Part shown: one piece after another, positions 24,332 to 32,859 of the stretch
Numbering within the stretch: the first letter of the stretch is position 1
How the letters are laid out: every line of letters starts with the position of its first letter
From: Ectothiorhodospiraceae bacterium
GTDB lineage: Bacteria; Pseudomonadota; Gammaproteobacteria; Nitrococcales; Aquisalimonadaceae
DNA length: 64,000 nt
Direction of reading: 5' to 3'
Assembly: GCA_020831885.1 (NCBI GenBank)
Contig: JAFIFU010000007.1
Span: 52,311 to 116,310 of the forward strand
Translations under genes and position numbers: made by a program
The notes under the pieces: generated by a model
Database searches by the model: none
The model's input: the letters and a program-made list of their open reading frames with translations, nothing else
What the model was told of the DNA's origin: nothing

Positions 24332-24724
24332 TCAGCGGCCCGCGGCAACCCGGTTCAGGCGTTGACGCAGCTCCGGATCGTTACGGAACAGGTAGCCGAT
24401 GGCACGGTAGGTTTCCACGTCCAGCCCGGTGAACTGAATCGCGGTGGTCATGTCCGCCACAGCGCCCTCCCGCAGCTCGGCGCGTTCCTCGGCGGGCGCT
24501 TCCCGGATCATTTCCACGTAGCTGCTGCGGATGCTCTGTACATGACCGGCGGCGTCCAGGAACGCGGCCAGTTGCCGGTCACTGATGTCGGCGCTGGTCA
24601 GCGTGGTGCTGCTGGCAGCCTCGTTCTCGTAGATGTCGTTGGCCAGCACGCCGGTTGACGTCGCCGCAAGTCCAGTACCGAGAATGATGGCCAGCAGCAA
24701 AGCTGCACGGTTTTTTCTGGGCAT
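24332..24724 (-). CDS. DUF4168 domain secreted protein
   Basis: 130 residues. Residues 1-28 form a Sec signal peptide (MPRKNRAALLLAIILGTGLA, with a likely cut after VLA at 26-28). The mature part is one DUF4168 domain: SDRQLAAFLDAAGHVQSIRS, then a middle segment and GLDVETYRAIGYLFRNDPEL near the end. The domain is a small helical unit found in exported proteins of cyanobacteria and proteobacteria. Its function is unknown. It is divergent from the CNNM-type gene. A GGAGGACAAT ribosome site precedes the ATG. Confidence 0.82.
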   Translation of the reverse strand: MPRKNRAALLLAIILGTGLAATSTGVLANDIYENEAASSTTLTSADISDRQLAAFLDAAGHVQSIRSSYVEMIREAPAEERAELREGAVADMTTAIQFTGLDVETYRAIGYLFRNDPELRQRLNRVAAGR

Positions 24725-24807
24725 GATTGTCCTCCACTGTTATTGGCCCGGTGAACCATGCCATTTTTGCACGGCCAAGGCCAGGGGTGCCCACGGCGTC
24801 AATCGCC

Positions 24808-25881
24808 ATGGGGTTGCCCCGGATAGTACAGGAGGCGCTGATTATCGGCGTCTCCCAGAGGGGGAGCTTCGTGACGCTGTTGACCTGGATCGGCATCCTG
24901 ATCTGCCTGACGCAGTCCGCCATGCTGTCGGGGCTGAACCTGGGGCTGTTCTCGCTGGGCCGGCTGGAACTCTCCGTCGAGGCGCGCAAGGGTAATCCGC
25001 AGGCCCGGCGGATGCTGGAACTGCGCAAGGACGCAAACCTGGTGCTGGTGACCATCCTCTGGGGCAACGTGGGCGTCAATGTGATCCTGGCCCTGCTGTC
25101 CGGTTCGGTGATGGTGGGGGTGGTGGCGTTCCTGTTTTCCACCGTCATCATCACCGTGTTCGCGGAAATCATTCCTCAGGCCTATTTCACGCGCAATGCG
25201 TTGCGTGTCGTGTCCCTGCTGGCGCCGGTGCTGCTGGTTTATCGCGTGCTGCTGTATCCGGTGGCCCGACCCACGGCCTGGGTGCTGGACCGGTGGCTTG
25301 GCGGCGAGGCGATCCGCTTTCTTCCTGAGCGGGATCTGCGGCAGCTGATTCAGCTGCATATGGACGCCACCGACAGCGAGATCGACCGGGTGGAAGGCCA
25401 AGGGGCATTGAATTTTCTCGAACTGGATGACGTGCCGCTGGCCGAGGAAGGTGAGCCGGTGGACCCGAACAGCATCCTTCAGCTTCCGTTCGATGGCGAC
25501 AGACCCGTATTCCCGTCCTTCCGCTCCTCGGCCGATGACGATTTCCTGCAGGCCGTGAACCGTGCCTCCAAAACCTGGGTGGTGATCACCGACGACTGCG
25601 GAACGCCGCGTCTGGTGCTGAACGCAGACGGCTTCATACGCGATGCTATCTTCGGTGCGCACCTCCTGAAGCCCTATGCGTACTGTCACCGGCCCATCGT
25701 GACCCGCGATCCGGAGGCAACATTGGGTTCGCTGATTCAGCGGTACCGTGTCCGACCGGGACGCGCAGAGGATATCGTGGATGACGATGTGATCCTGCTG
25801 TGGGGCATGCAGCCGCGCATCGTGACCGGTACCGATATCATGGGGCGGCTGCTGCGGGGCATCGCGCGACCTCCTGGCTGA
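24808..25881 (+). CDS. CNNM/DUF21 transmembrane-domain protein (CorC/HlyC-like)
   Basis: 357 residues from the ATG chosen here. Residues about 20-200 form the DUF21/CNNM membrane domain: AMLSGLNLGLFSLGRLELSV, then STVIITVFAEIIPQAYFTRN. The cytoplasmic part has a degenerate CBS-pair-like region (SKTWVVITDDCGTPRLVLNA) and no obvious CorC_HlyC tail. CNNM proteins are linked to magnesium and cobalt efflux. A GTG at 24871 preceded by AGAGGGGGAG is an alternative start with a better ribosome site, and an upstream TTG at 24727 is unlikely. The gene is divergent from DUF4168. Confidence 0.85.
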   Translation: MGLPRIVQEALIIGVSQRGSFVTLLTWIGILICLTQSAMLSGLNLGLFSLGRLELSVEARKGNPQARRMLELRKDANLVLVTILWGNVGVNVILALLSGSVMVGVVAFLFSTVIITVFAEIIPQAYFTRNALRVVSLLAPVLLVYRVLLYPVARPTAWVLDRWLGGEAIRFLPERDLRQLIQLHMDATDSEIDRVEGQGALNFLELDDVPLAEEGEPVDPNSILQLPFDGDRPVFPSFRSSADDDFLQAVNRASKTWVVITDDCGTPRLVLNADGFIRDAIFGAHLLKPYAYCHRPIVTRDPEATLGSLIQRYRVRPGRAEDIVDDDVILLWGMQPRIVTGTDIMGRLLRGIARPPG

Positions 25882-25977
25882 AAGCGCAGTGGGTGATCAC
25901 CTCCGCAAGGCGGGAGCGTGGGAGAAGACATACGTGTTCAGTTGGGTCGGGTATGGCATCGAGGGTACCCTGGATCG

Positions 25978-27120
25978 ATGAATACCGTTCGGGAAAACGC
26001 CGCCATGTCGCCGGTCAAGGCCGGATTCTTCATCTATTTCATGGTCTTTTTCGGCCTGGTGTCCGGTTTCACCATCGTCGCCAATCTGCTCATCGGCCTG
26101 GAGTTCTATCTGAACTACAAGTGGATGGGCATCAGTGGGGTGGCCTTCGCCCTGGCTTACTGGGCCCGGCGTGGCCGGAACCTGGCCCTGATCCACCGGA
26201 TCGGTATCTACCTCTCGGCATTCGTGGTGTTCCCGGTAAGCTGGATGGCAAGCGCTGGTCTCGCTTCGCCCGCCATCACCTATGCGGTGCTGATCGTGGT
26301 CATGGTGAACTACCTGCTCACGGGCCGGGAGCGGCTTGCGGTCAATGTGATCTATATCGCTCAGGTGCTGGTTTTGATCTCTTTGTACTTCTTCCGTCCG
26401 GCGTTGTTCGCATCCCTCACGCCCGCCGAGCAGTACGCGGACTGGATGGTGAACGTGCCCATCGTACTGGGCTTCCTGGCGCTGGTACTGGCTCGGTTCG
26501 AACGGGCATTCGAGCAGGAACGCCTGGCCAATGCCCGCAAGGCCGAGGAACTGCGTGCCCTGACGGTGACGGACGCGCTCACCGGCCTGGCCAACCGCCT
26601 TGCCCTCCACCGGGAGCTGACCCACGCGATGGCGGCCTATCGCCGGACCGGTACGCCGTTTTCCCTCATCTTCCTGGATGTGGACGCCTTCAAGGCCTAC
26701 AACGACGCCTATGGCCACACCCGGGGCGACGCCTGTCTGCGGCGGGTGGCCGATTGCATCCGCTCGGGTCTCCGGCGGGAGGGGATGGACCGGGCGTTCC
26801 GTTTCGGCGGTGAGGAGTTTGTGGTGCTGCTGGAGGCGACGGATGCCGCCGGAGCCTGTCGCGTTGCCACGCATATCCGCGAGGCGCTGCAGGCGGCGGC
26901 GATCCCCCACAGCGCTTCACCGGTAGGCGATACGGTCACGGCCAGCATGGGCGTTGCCCAGGTGAGCCCCCGGCTTGCGACGCCGGATGCCATGCTCGCC
27001 GCGGCGGATGCCGCTCTGTACCAGGCAAAACAGACGGGCCGGGACAGCATCGTCTGCGCACCGGTTACGGATGCGTCGCACGCCGGGAACGGGTACCCGG
27101 TCCCGGCTGCCGGCGGGTGA
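25978..27120 (+). CDS. Membrane-bound diguanylate cyclase (GGDEF)
   Basis: 380 residues. Residues about 15-190 form six membrane helices (FFIYFMVFFGLVSGFTIVAN onward) as an integral sensor. A short coiled linker precedes the GGDEF domain (about residues 210-365): LTVTDALTGLANRLALHREL, FLDVDAFKAYNDAYGHTRGD and the active site RFGGEEFVVLLEA. The active loop GGEEF is intact. A clear RxxD inhibitory site five residues upstream is absent (REGMDRAFRF). The protein would make cyclic di-GMP from GTP. It probably forms a short operon after the CNNM gene. Confidence 0.9.
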   Translation: MNTVRENAAMSPVKAGFFIYFMVFFGLVSGFTIVANLLIGLEFYLNYKWMGISGVAFALAYWARRGRNLALIHRIGIYLSAFVVFPVSWMASAGLASPAITYAVLIVVMVNYLLTGRERLAVNVIYIAQVLVLISLYFFRPALFASLTPAEQYADWMVNVPIVLGFLALVLARFERAFEQERLANARKAEELRALTVTDALTGLANRLALHRELTHAMAAYRRTGTPFSLIFLDVDAFKAYNDAYGHTRGDACLRRVADCIRSGLRREGMDRAFRFGGEEFVVLLEATDAAGACRVATHIREALQAAAIPHSASPVGDTVTASMGVAQVSPRLATPDAMLAAADAALYQAKQTGRDSIVCAPVTDASHAGNGYPVPAAGG

Positions 27121-27244
27121 ACGCCAACGCCCGGTTGGATTGATGCCAGTGGATGCGAAACAGGTCCGCCTGCCGGGGCTGACTATACTGGAGCATGTCC
27201 CATTCCCTGTCGGCGCCATGTCATGCAGCGCCAAGGAGAACGCC

Positions 27245-27466
27245 ATGACCCAGACCATGACCGCCGCCTACGATGATGTGACCAAGGCCATCAATGCCTT
27301 CGACGAGTTGGTGTCGGACGGCTTTCCCCGGGAAGAGCTTTTCCTCGATCGCGACAACCGGCAGGTCAAGGTGATCGCGCCGGATACGGTGCTGCGGGAG
27401 GTGGAGGAGATCCTCCGGCGGCATGAACCCGACGAAGTCTGGTCGCGACCCTTCGAAGCCCCATAA
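27245..27466 (+). CDS. Small general-stress-protein-17M-like protein
   Basis: 73 residues from MTQTMTAAYDDVTKAINAFD. It resembles the N-terminal half of YflT/GSP17M-like proteins: ITALYDD-like start, then A-x-x-x-x-ELVSDGFPREELFLD. The last part, VIAPDTVLREVEEILRRHEP, ends with EVWSRPF. The function is unknown. An AAGGAGAACGCC ribosome site precedes the ATG. The gene is too short for confident family assignment. It is followed by a GC-rich hairpin and then the lactate permease gene. Confidence 0.7.
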   Translation: MTQTMTAAYDDVTKAINAFDELVSDGFPREELFLDRDNRQVKVIAPDTVLREVEEILRRHEPDEVWSRPFEAP

Positions 27467-27507
27467 GGTTTCCGTGCCGGCCGGTATTCCCCCGATTCGA
27501 CTGGGTG

Positions 27508-27540
27508 GGCGGCGACCCGCTTCCCACGCCGGTCGCCGCC
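27508..27540. terminator. GC-rich hairpin after the small stress gene
   Basis: GGCGGCGACC (27508-27517) pairs perfectly with GGTCGCCGCC (27531-27540) around a 13-base loop, 42 bases after the preceding stop codon. No T-tract follows, so it may be a terminator or a 5' leader structure for the lactate permease gene. Confidence 0.45.
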
Positions 27541-27720
27541 GCGCGACATTCCGCACGTGGTGATCCCGCATCAGGCTTGCTGCGGCGCGAACCGGCCTGT
27601 CCGCCGGCATGATGATCACTTCCCGGTTGCCGTCGTCGCCTGCCGTCATGACGGGCGTTTCCCCGGAGCGACGGGGGCCGCTGCCCCCTGGCCACGGGTA
27701 CAGACTCACGGGGGCGACTC

Positions 27721-29574
27721 ATGAGCCTTGCCGTGCTGGTTTTACTGGCGATGTTGCCCCTGGCCGTGGTCGGGATCTTCCTGGTGGTGCTGCGCTGGCC
27801 GGCAAGGCAAGCCATGCCGCTAGCCTGGCTGGCGGCGGTGCTGGTGGCGCTGGTGTTCTGGGGGACAGAGCCCCGGGTGGTGGCTGCCGCATCCATCAAC
27901 GGCGTGGTGGTGGCCCTGAACATTCTGTTCATTGTCTTCGGCGCCATCCTACTGCTCTACACGCTACGGGAGAGCGGTGCCATCGCCTCGATCCAGCGGG
28001 GGCTGGCCGGCATTTCGCCGGACCGCCGCGTTCAGGCCATTATCGTTGCCTGGCTGTTCGGTTCCCTGATCGAGGGGGCGTCCGGTTTTGGCACGCCGGC
28101 AGCCATTGCCGCACCGCTGCTGGTGGCTCTTGGCTTTCCGGCCATGGCGGCGGTGGTGTGCGCACTGATCATCCAGTCCACGCCGGTATCCTTTGGCGCC
28201 GTGGGAACGCCGATCCTGCTGGGTGTGAATCAGGGGCTGGCCGGGCAAAGCGTCACCGAACGGATGCTGGCCGAGGCGGGCATGAATCACATGGATTACG
28301 TTGTCCACATCGGGGTGCAGGTCGCCCTGCTTCATGCCGTGGTCGGCATCCTGATCCCGCTGATCATGGTAGGCATGCTGACCCGGTTTTTCGGTGGCGC
28401 ACGCTCCTTCCGGCAAGGCCTCCGTGCCTGGCCGTTTGCCGTTTTCGCCGCCCTGGCCTTTGTGATTCCATACTATGCGGTGGCTGCCGTGCTGGGGCCG
28501 GCATTTCCTTCATTGATCGGCGGTCTGGCGGGCCTGGCCATCGTGGTGCCGGCCGCCCGGGCCGGCATCCTGGTGCCCCGGGATACCTTCCGTTTCGAAG
28601 ATCGGGACCGGTGGGATCCGGCCTGGGTCGGCACGCTGCAGGATGCCTCCGTGACGGTGCGGCGGGACGGTGGGGGCCTTTCTCCCCTGCTGGCCTGGAC
28701 GCCCTACGTGCTTGTGGCTCTACTCCTGGTGGCGACCCGTGCAGTGCCCCCGGTAGCCGACGCCCTGCAGGCCGTGGAGCTGCGCTGGGAGAATGTACTG
28801 GGCACCGGTATCACCGCCAGCTCCCAACCCCTGTACCTGCCCGGCTTCGTGCTGGTCATCTCCTCTCTGTGCACCTATCTGCTGCACCGGATGTGGCAGG
28901 AGGGCCATTACCTGCGCGCCTGGCGGACCGCCGGTGGAACCCTGCTCACCGCCGGGGTGGCCCTGATCTTCGCCGTGCCCATGGCGCAGGTGTTCATTCA
29001 TTCGGGGCCAGCGGAGCCGATGGCGCTGGAGGCGGCCCGCCGGGCACTGGCCGACGGCATGTCCCCCGGGGAAGTGGCGGCGGTGGCCAGTATGCCGGAG
29101 GTGCTGGCCCAGGCGGTGGCGGATCTCGCTGGTGGCCTGTGGCCCCTGTTTGCTCCCATGCTTGGCGCGCTGGGCGCATTTCTGGCGGGTAGCAACACGG
29201 TCAGCAACCTGATGTTCTCCTACTTCCAGATCTCAGCCGCAGAACAAATCGGTCTGGGCTGGTCCTCGGCGGCCGTCGTCGTGGCCTTGCAGGCCGTGGG
29301 CGGGGCCGGCGGCAACATGGTCACGGTGCACAACGTGGTGGCCGCCTCCGCGACCGTGGGGCTGACCGGCCGCGAAGGGGAGATTATCCGCAAGACCCTG
29401 GTCCCCTTGGCCTACTACACCCTGGCGGCCGGGTTGCTCGGCATGGCCATGGTCAGCGGCGGCGGAAACCTCTGGTACGTTGGATTTCTGCTGTGGCTGG
29501 TGGCGTGCCTGGCCTTCATGCTGTGGAGCCGGGGCACCACGGACCACCATGGGAATCGATCAGTGCTTCCCTAA
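27721..29574 (+). CDS. L-lactate permease family transporter
   Basis: 617 residues with about 13-14 membrane helices. It has the LctP family signature [20 protein letters not shown] (about residues 115-134) and [17 protein letters not shown] (about 487-503). [20 protein letters not shown] (about 527-546) is also conserved. These proteins import lactate or glycolate with protons. The last nine codons (HHGNRSVLP and the TAA stop) lie inside a copy of the dispersed repeat, so the natural C-terminus has probably been changed by the repeat. No lactate dehydrogenase is adjacent. Confidence 0.92.
   Translation: MSLAVLVLLAMLPLAVVGIFLVVLRWPARQAMPLAWLAAVLVALVFWGTEPRVVAAASINGVVVALNILFIVFGAILLLYTLRESGAIASIQRGLAGISPDRRVQAIIVAWLFGSLIEGASGFGTPAAIAAPLLVALGFPAMAAVVCALIIQSTPVSFGAVGTPILLGVNQGLAGQSVTERMLAEAGMNHMDYVVHIGVQVALLHAVVGILIPLIMVGMLTRFFGGARSFRQGLRAWPFAVFAALAFVIPYYAVAAVLGPAFPSLIGGLAGLAIVVPAARAGILVPRDTFRFEDRDRWDPAWVGTLQDASVTVRRDGGGLSPLLAWTPYVLVALLLVATRAVPPVADALQAVELRWENVLGTGITASSQPLYLPGFVLVISSLCTYLLHRMWQEGHYLRAWRTAGGTLLTAGVALIFAVPMAQVFIHSGPAEPMALEAARRALADGMSPGEVAAVASMPEVLAQAVADLAGGLWPLFAPMLGALGAFLAGSNTVSNLMFSYFQISAAEQIGLGWSSAAVVVALQAVGGAGGNMVTVHNVVAASATVGLTGREGEIIRKTLVPLAYYTLAAGLLGMAMVSGGGNLWYVGFLLWLVACLAFMLWSRGTTDHHGNRSVLP
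29547..29574 (-). repeat. Dispersed short palindromic repeat, copy 8, within the lactate permease 3' end
   Basis: The minus strand reads TTAGGGAAGCACTGATCGAT then TCCCATGG, a near-perfect copy. It supplies the last codons and the TAA stop of the upstream gene. Confidence 0.75.
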
Positions 29575-29609
29575 AGAAGCACCGGGTCGGTTTCCGGCAT
29601 CGGATGCCC

Positions 29610-30560
29610 TCAGGGAATGTCGGTCAGATCCCCGGGCGGGCCCTCATGGTGCGGGTGCGTGGGGTGGGGTGGTTGCACCGGCTCACCGTCCACGGGGACG
29701 GTGCGGGTCAGGAAGTCAATGACGGAACTGCCGAAGATGTCGTTGCGATCGCCCGCCACCATATGACTGGCTGAGGCGACGTTCACGTATTCCGCATGGG
29801 GACAGAGTTCCAGGAAGTGCCGGGCGCCCTCCTCGCTGAGTACGTCAGACAGGCCGCCGCGCACCAGCAGGGTGGGAAGCGTGAGCTTGCGGGCGCAGGC
29901 CTCCAGGCGCTGCTGGCGCTGGTCAACGCTGCGCTTGGAGCCGAGGAAGCGGGGGTCCCAGTGCCAGTGATAGCGGCCGTCCGGGGCGAGGCGGACGTTC
30001 TTGGCCAGGCCGGCCAGGTTGTCCGGCCGCTTGCGATGAGGCTGGTAGGCGGCGATGGCATCCGCCACTTCCTCCAGGGAGCCGAACCCCTCCGGCCGGC
30101 CGCGCATGAAATTGAAAATGTTATTGATCCCCTCGGTCTCGACCCGGGGAGCGATGTCCACGAGGATCAGTGCCGTCGCATCCATATGGTCCTCCCCCGC
30201 GGCAACCAGGCCGGTGCCGCCCCCCATGGACGCCCCCACCAGAACCGGACGGCGTCCACCCAGGGCCCGATTGATACACAGCAGGTCCCGCACCATCACG
30301 TCCTGGGTATAATTGCCGTCTTCCGCCCAGTCGGAATCGCCGTGCCCGCGGGCATCGTAGGCCACCACGTGATAGCCGGCGGCGCCCAGCGTCTCACCAA
30401 CGCCCTTCCAGGCATGGCGGGTCTGCCCCCCGCCGTGCATCAGGTAAACCAGCGGTCCTGTGGCCGGGCCCCAACTGTCCCCTGCCAGTCGGATACCGTC
30501 ATGTCCCTGCCAGTAGTGCCCGGGCTCGGGGGTGTCGGGCAATCGTTGTCCGGCGCTCAT
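29610..30560 (-). CDS. Alpha/beta hydrolase
   Basis: 316 residues from MSAGQRLPDTPEPGHYW, with a GAGGGAA ribosome site 9 bases upstream. Fold markers: oxyanion loop YLMHGGGQTRHAW, AYDARGHGDSDW, nucleophile elbow VGASMGGGTGL (Ser at about 130), acid in RGGLSDVLSEEG and base in ASASHMVAGDRND. The closest families are epoxide-hydrolase/dehalogenase-like and 'peroxidase'-type alpha/beta hydrolases that act on esters or lactones. The substrate is unknown. The C-terminal tail is rich in Pro and His (PPHPTHPHHEGPPGD). The longer frame to 30614 is not favoured. Confidence 0.87.
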   Translation of the reverse strand: MSAGQRLPDTPEPGHYWQGHDGIRLAGDSWGPATGPLVYLMHGGGQTRHAWKGVGETLGAAGYHVVAYDARGHGDSDWAEDGNYTQDVMVRDLLCINRALGGRRPVLVGASMGGGTGLVAAGEDHMDATALILVDIAPRVETEGINNIFNFMRGRPEGFGSLEEVADAIAAYQPHRKRPDNLAGLAKNVRLAPDGRYHWHWDPRFLGSKRSVDQRQQRLEACARKLTLPTLLVRGGLSDVLSEEGARHFLELCPHAEYVNVASASHMVAGDRNDIFGSSVIDFLTRTVPVDGEPVQPPHPTHPHHEGPPGDLTDIP

Positions 30561-30639
30561 CAGATTCGGTTCCCTCTTCCGGTGCCGTCCGGCACGCTGC
30601 TGCTTGCCAGCCAATACTGACTGAAAGCGTAGTGGTTTA

Positions 30640-30651
30640 TTAGTAAGCTAA
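30640..30651. promoter_or_regulatory. TTAG-N4-CTAA inverted repeat upstream of the hydrolase
   Basis: TTAGTAAGCTAA lies in an unusually AT-rich patch 80 bases upstream of the hydrolase start. Such short inverted repeats resemble MarR-type operators. No regulator is adjacent, so the call is weak. Confidence 0.3.
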
Positions 30652-30712
30652 CAATCTAAATCCCGTGTTTGTCAACCGGACGGGGCAGGCCGGAACGCAT
30701 CCTGGACTCCCC

Positions 30713-30738
30713 AGGGAGGCGCTGATCCATTCCCATGG
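30713..30738 (+). repeat. Dispersed short palindromic repeat, copy 9
   Basis: AGGGAGGCGCTGATCCATTC followed by CCATGG matches the consensus with two changes. It lies between divergent genes. Confidence 0.7.
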
Positions 30739-30824
30739 TCGGCGGGACGCCGCCGCCCGTCCGGTTGTGGGTGGGGTCCACATGGCAATCCGGTCCCCAG
30801 GGCGGGTATCCTTGAATCGGGACC

Positions 30825-31667
30825 ATGAGGAATCACGAAACCATGCAGAGCCTTGACGACCTGAAACGCAGCGATGCGCTGCCCAGTCTGCCCTACGTGG
30901 GGCACGAGATCCTCGTTGCCGTGCACGATCCGGAGCCGGATCCCGGTCAGGTTGCCGTGCTCATCCAGCGCGAGCCGTCCGTGACGGCCCGGGTGGTGGC
31001 CGCCGCCAACTCCGCCTTCTGCGGCGGGGATTCCACCATCTACTCCGTTTCCGAGGCCATCCTGCGTCTGGGTTTGCACCGCGTGGCCCAGTTGGTGACC
31101 GCGGTGCTGCTGGATGACCGGTTCGAACTGGACCGGTGTTCGGCGTTCGATGTGGCCGATTACTGGCGGGAGAGCATGGGGGTATCCCTGGTGGCCGACA
31201 AGCTGGGCGCTGCCCTGCCGCTCCAGGAAGGGGCCGGTGCCGCCCGCCTGGCCGGAATGCTCCGCCATATCGGGCTGCTGCTGATGGTGCAGATTTTCCC
31301 GGAGGAGATGGAGGGGATCCTGCGGGAGCCGGCTGAGGATATGGACGCCGTTGTCCAGCGGGAGCGGGCCGTCCTCGGTTTCGATCGTTATCAGGCGGGC
31401 GCCATGCTGCTGGAGGAATGGGGGCTGCCGGAACCGGTGGTCAGCGGCGTTCTGAGCTCCGGCAGGCCGGTACAGGATCCGGCGGCGTGGACCCTGGGGC
31501 GCCTGCTGCGCGGCGCGGCGGAGTGGCTGGCGACAGACCTGGAAGACCTGCCGGAGACCCTGCTGGGTGCCCCGGAGCTGGATGAGCGCGTGCTGGACCG
31601 GGTCCGCAAAGCTTACCGGCGGGAGCAGGAGTACATTGAGGCCATGGCGAGCCTGATGGCGGTCTGA
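30825..31667 (+). CDS. HDOD domain protein
   Basis: 280 residues. Most of the protein is an HDOD domain: LPSLPYVGHEILVAVHDPEP at the start, then VAVLIQREPSVTARVVAAAN and SVSEAILRLGLHRVAQLVTA. GAARLAGMLRHIGLLLMVQI replaces the H-D signature of true HD hydrolases with R-H, so catalysis is unlikely. HDOD proteins act as signalling adaptors, often in cyclic-di-GMP, chemotaxis or stress pathways. An internal ATG at 30843 (MQSLDDLKR) has a more distant GAGGA site and is an alternative start. The gene is monocistronic, followed by two hairpins. Confidence 0.87.
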   Translation: MRNHETMQSLDDLKRSDALPSLPYVGHEILVAVHDPEPDPGQVAVLIQREPSVTARVVAAANSAFCGGDSTIYSVSEAILRLGLHRVAQLVTAVLLDDRFELDRCSAFDVADYWRESMGVSLVADKLGAALPLQEGAGAARLAGMLRHIGLLLMVQIFPEEMEGILREPAEDMDAVVQRERAVLGFDRYQAGAMLLEEWGLPEPVVSGVLSSGRPVQDPAAWTLGRLLRGAAEWLATDLEDLPETLLGAPELDERVLDRVRKAYRREQEYIEAMASLMAV

Positions 31668-31760
31668 GGTCGCCCCCGGCCCCGATGCGGTTCACCAAGT
31701 CGTGTCGGTGACGTCATGACAGACTTCGCAAGATGGTGCCTGGCCGTGGCCGGGGGCGCC

Positions 31761-31792
31761 CCTGGCAAGTTTGATGCGACAAACGTGCCAGG
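31761..31792. terminator. Hairpin downstream of the HDOD gene
   Basis: CCTGGCAAGTTTG and CAAACGTGCCAGG form a 13-bp inverted repeat with one mismatch and a 6-base loop. It lies about 95 bases after the HDOD stop codon. It could end HDOD transcription, although no T-tract follows. Confidence 0.45.
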
Positions 31793-31853
31793 TGCAAGTC
31801 GCGCCGTTCACACGCCTTCCCCGCCCGGTGAGGTCCAGCCGGCTGTGTGATAT

Positions 31854-31889
31854 GCATGGGCACTGTGGCATTTGCCACAGTGCCCATGC
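31854..31889. terminator. Perfect 17-bp inverted repeat after the outer-membrane gene
   Basis: GCATGGGCACTGTGGCA (31854-31870) and TGCCACAGTGCCCATGC (31873-31889) are perfectly complementary around a TT centre. It starts one base from the stop codon of the minus-strand beta-barrel gene. Terminator or protein-binding palindrome are both possible. The symmetry is unusually long. Confidence 0.6.
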
Positions 31890-31890
31890 G

Positions 31891-32655
31891 TCAGAAGTGC
31901 GCCCCGATGCCCAGGTAGGGGCCCTGGACTGTCACATCGGCATCCACGTCATCAAAATCGTCCAGACGGATATCCTGGCGCTTCCAGCCGCCTTCGATGC
32001 TGAATGCGGTGGGCCCGAAATCCGCCCGGTATCCGGCGCGTACCGCCAGGTCCAGCATCCGGTGGCCGCTGTAGGCGATGAAGCTGACATCGGCGCCGCC
32101 GTAGACGCCGGTGCCCGGCACACGAACCTCGGTCCGCGCATACAGCATGGGTAAGGGTCCGGAGAAGCTGACCCGTTCCCGTTCGCCGGTGTCCCGATCG
32201 CGCACATCCACGCGCCCGTCCACGTACTTGATGTTCAGGCCCAGATCCAGGTCGGCCAGCATGCTCCACGGTGTCCAGTAGAGAATGATGTCGGTCTGGT
32301 CCAGTTCCACGTCGGCACGCACGTCGCTCTCGGTATCCAGCGTGATGTCGCCGAAGCTGAACTGGCTGCGGACGCTGCCACTGCCGCTGAAATCCATTGG
32401 CGTGTGCTGCAGTTTCAGGCGTGGCAGTAGCGGCACCGGATGCCGGAGATCCAGCCAGAAAAACGTCTGGCGTTCGGAATCCAGCCGCAGGTCGTCGTCC
32501 AGATCCGCCCGGTTGCCGTCCTTCTCCACATGACCGTCCGGTGACTGATTCCAGACCCCGACGCCGACGTTGATACCGGTCAGGCCGGCCGCACCGGCCG
32601 TGCTCAAGGGCAACATGGCGGCGAGCATCAGTGCTGTAAGGCGTGTGCGGTTCAT
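31891..32655 (-). CDS. TIGR04219 family outer-membrane beta-barrel protein
   Basis: 254 residues. Residues 1-23 form a signal peptide (MNRTRLTALMLAAMLPLSTA, cut after AGA). The mature protein alternates in beta strands such as LTGINVGVGVWNQSPDG, DVELDQTDIILYWTPWSMLA and TGVYGGADVSFIAYSGHRML. It ends in GIGAHF with the C-terminal Phe needed for outer-membrane insertion. The pattern fits the TIGR04219 family of uncharacterised gammaproteobacterial barrels. Its role is unknown. The gene is monocistronic, with a strong palindrome directly after the stop. Confidence 0.85.
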   Translation of the reverse strand: MNRTRLTALMLAAMLPLSTAGAAGLTGINVGVGVWNQSPDGHVEKDGNRADLDDDLRLDSERQTFFWLDLRHPVPLLPRLKLQHTPMDFSGSGSVRSQFSFGDITLDTESDVRADVELDQTDIILYWTPWSMLADLDLGLNIKYVDGRVDVRDRDTGERERVSFSGPLPMLYARTEVRVPGTGVYGGADVSFIAYSGHRMLDLAVRAGYRADFGPTAFSIEGGWKRQDIRLDDFDDVDADVTVQGPYLGIGAHF

Positions 32656-32859
32656 GACATCCCCCTTGTGGCTCTCGGCGTGATTGTACAGAAGGTGCCT
32701 TCGTCCGGCTTCCTTCCGGTGCCGGCGCCCCGGCCCCCGGGCTCAACTTTCCCGAAGGCTTGTCGATAAGGGGAGGTATTAGAACAAGAATTTACGGTCG
32801 CCCGTTGCCCGGCGTACGCCGGTGGGGTACCGGGCGGGATATGTCAGGGGAGATACGTC

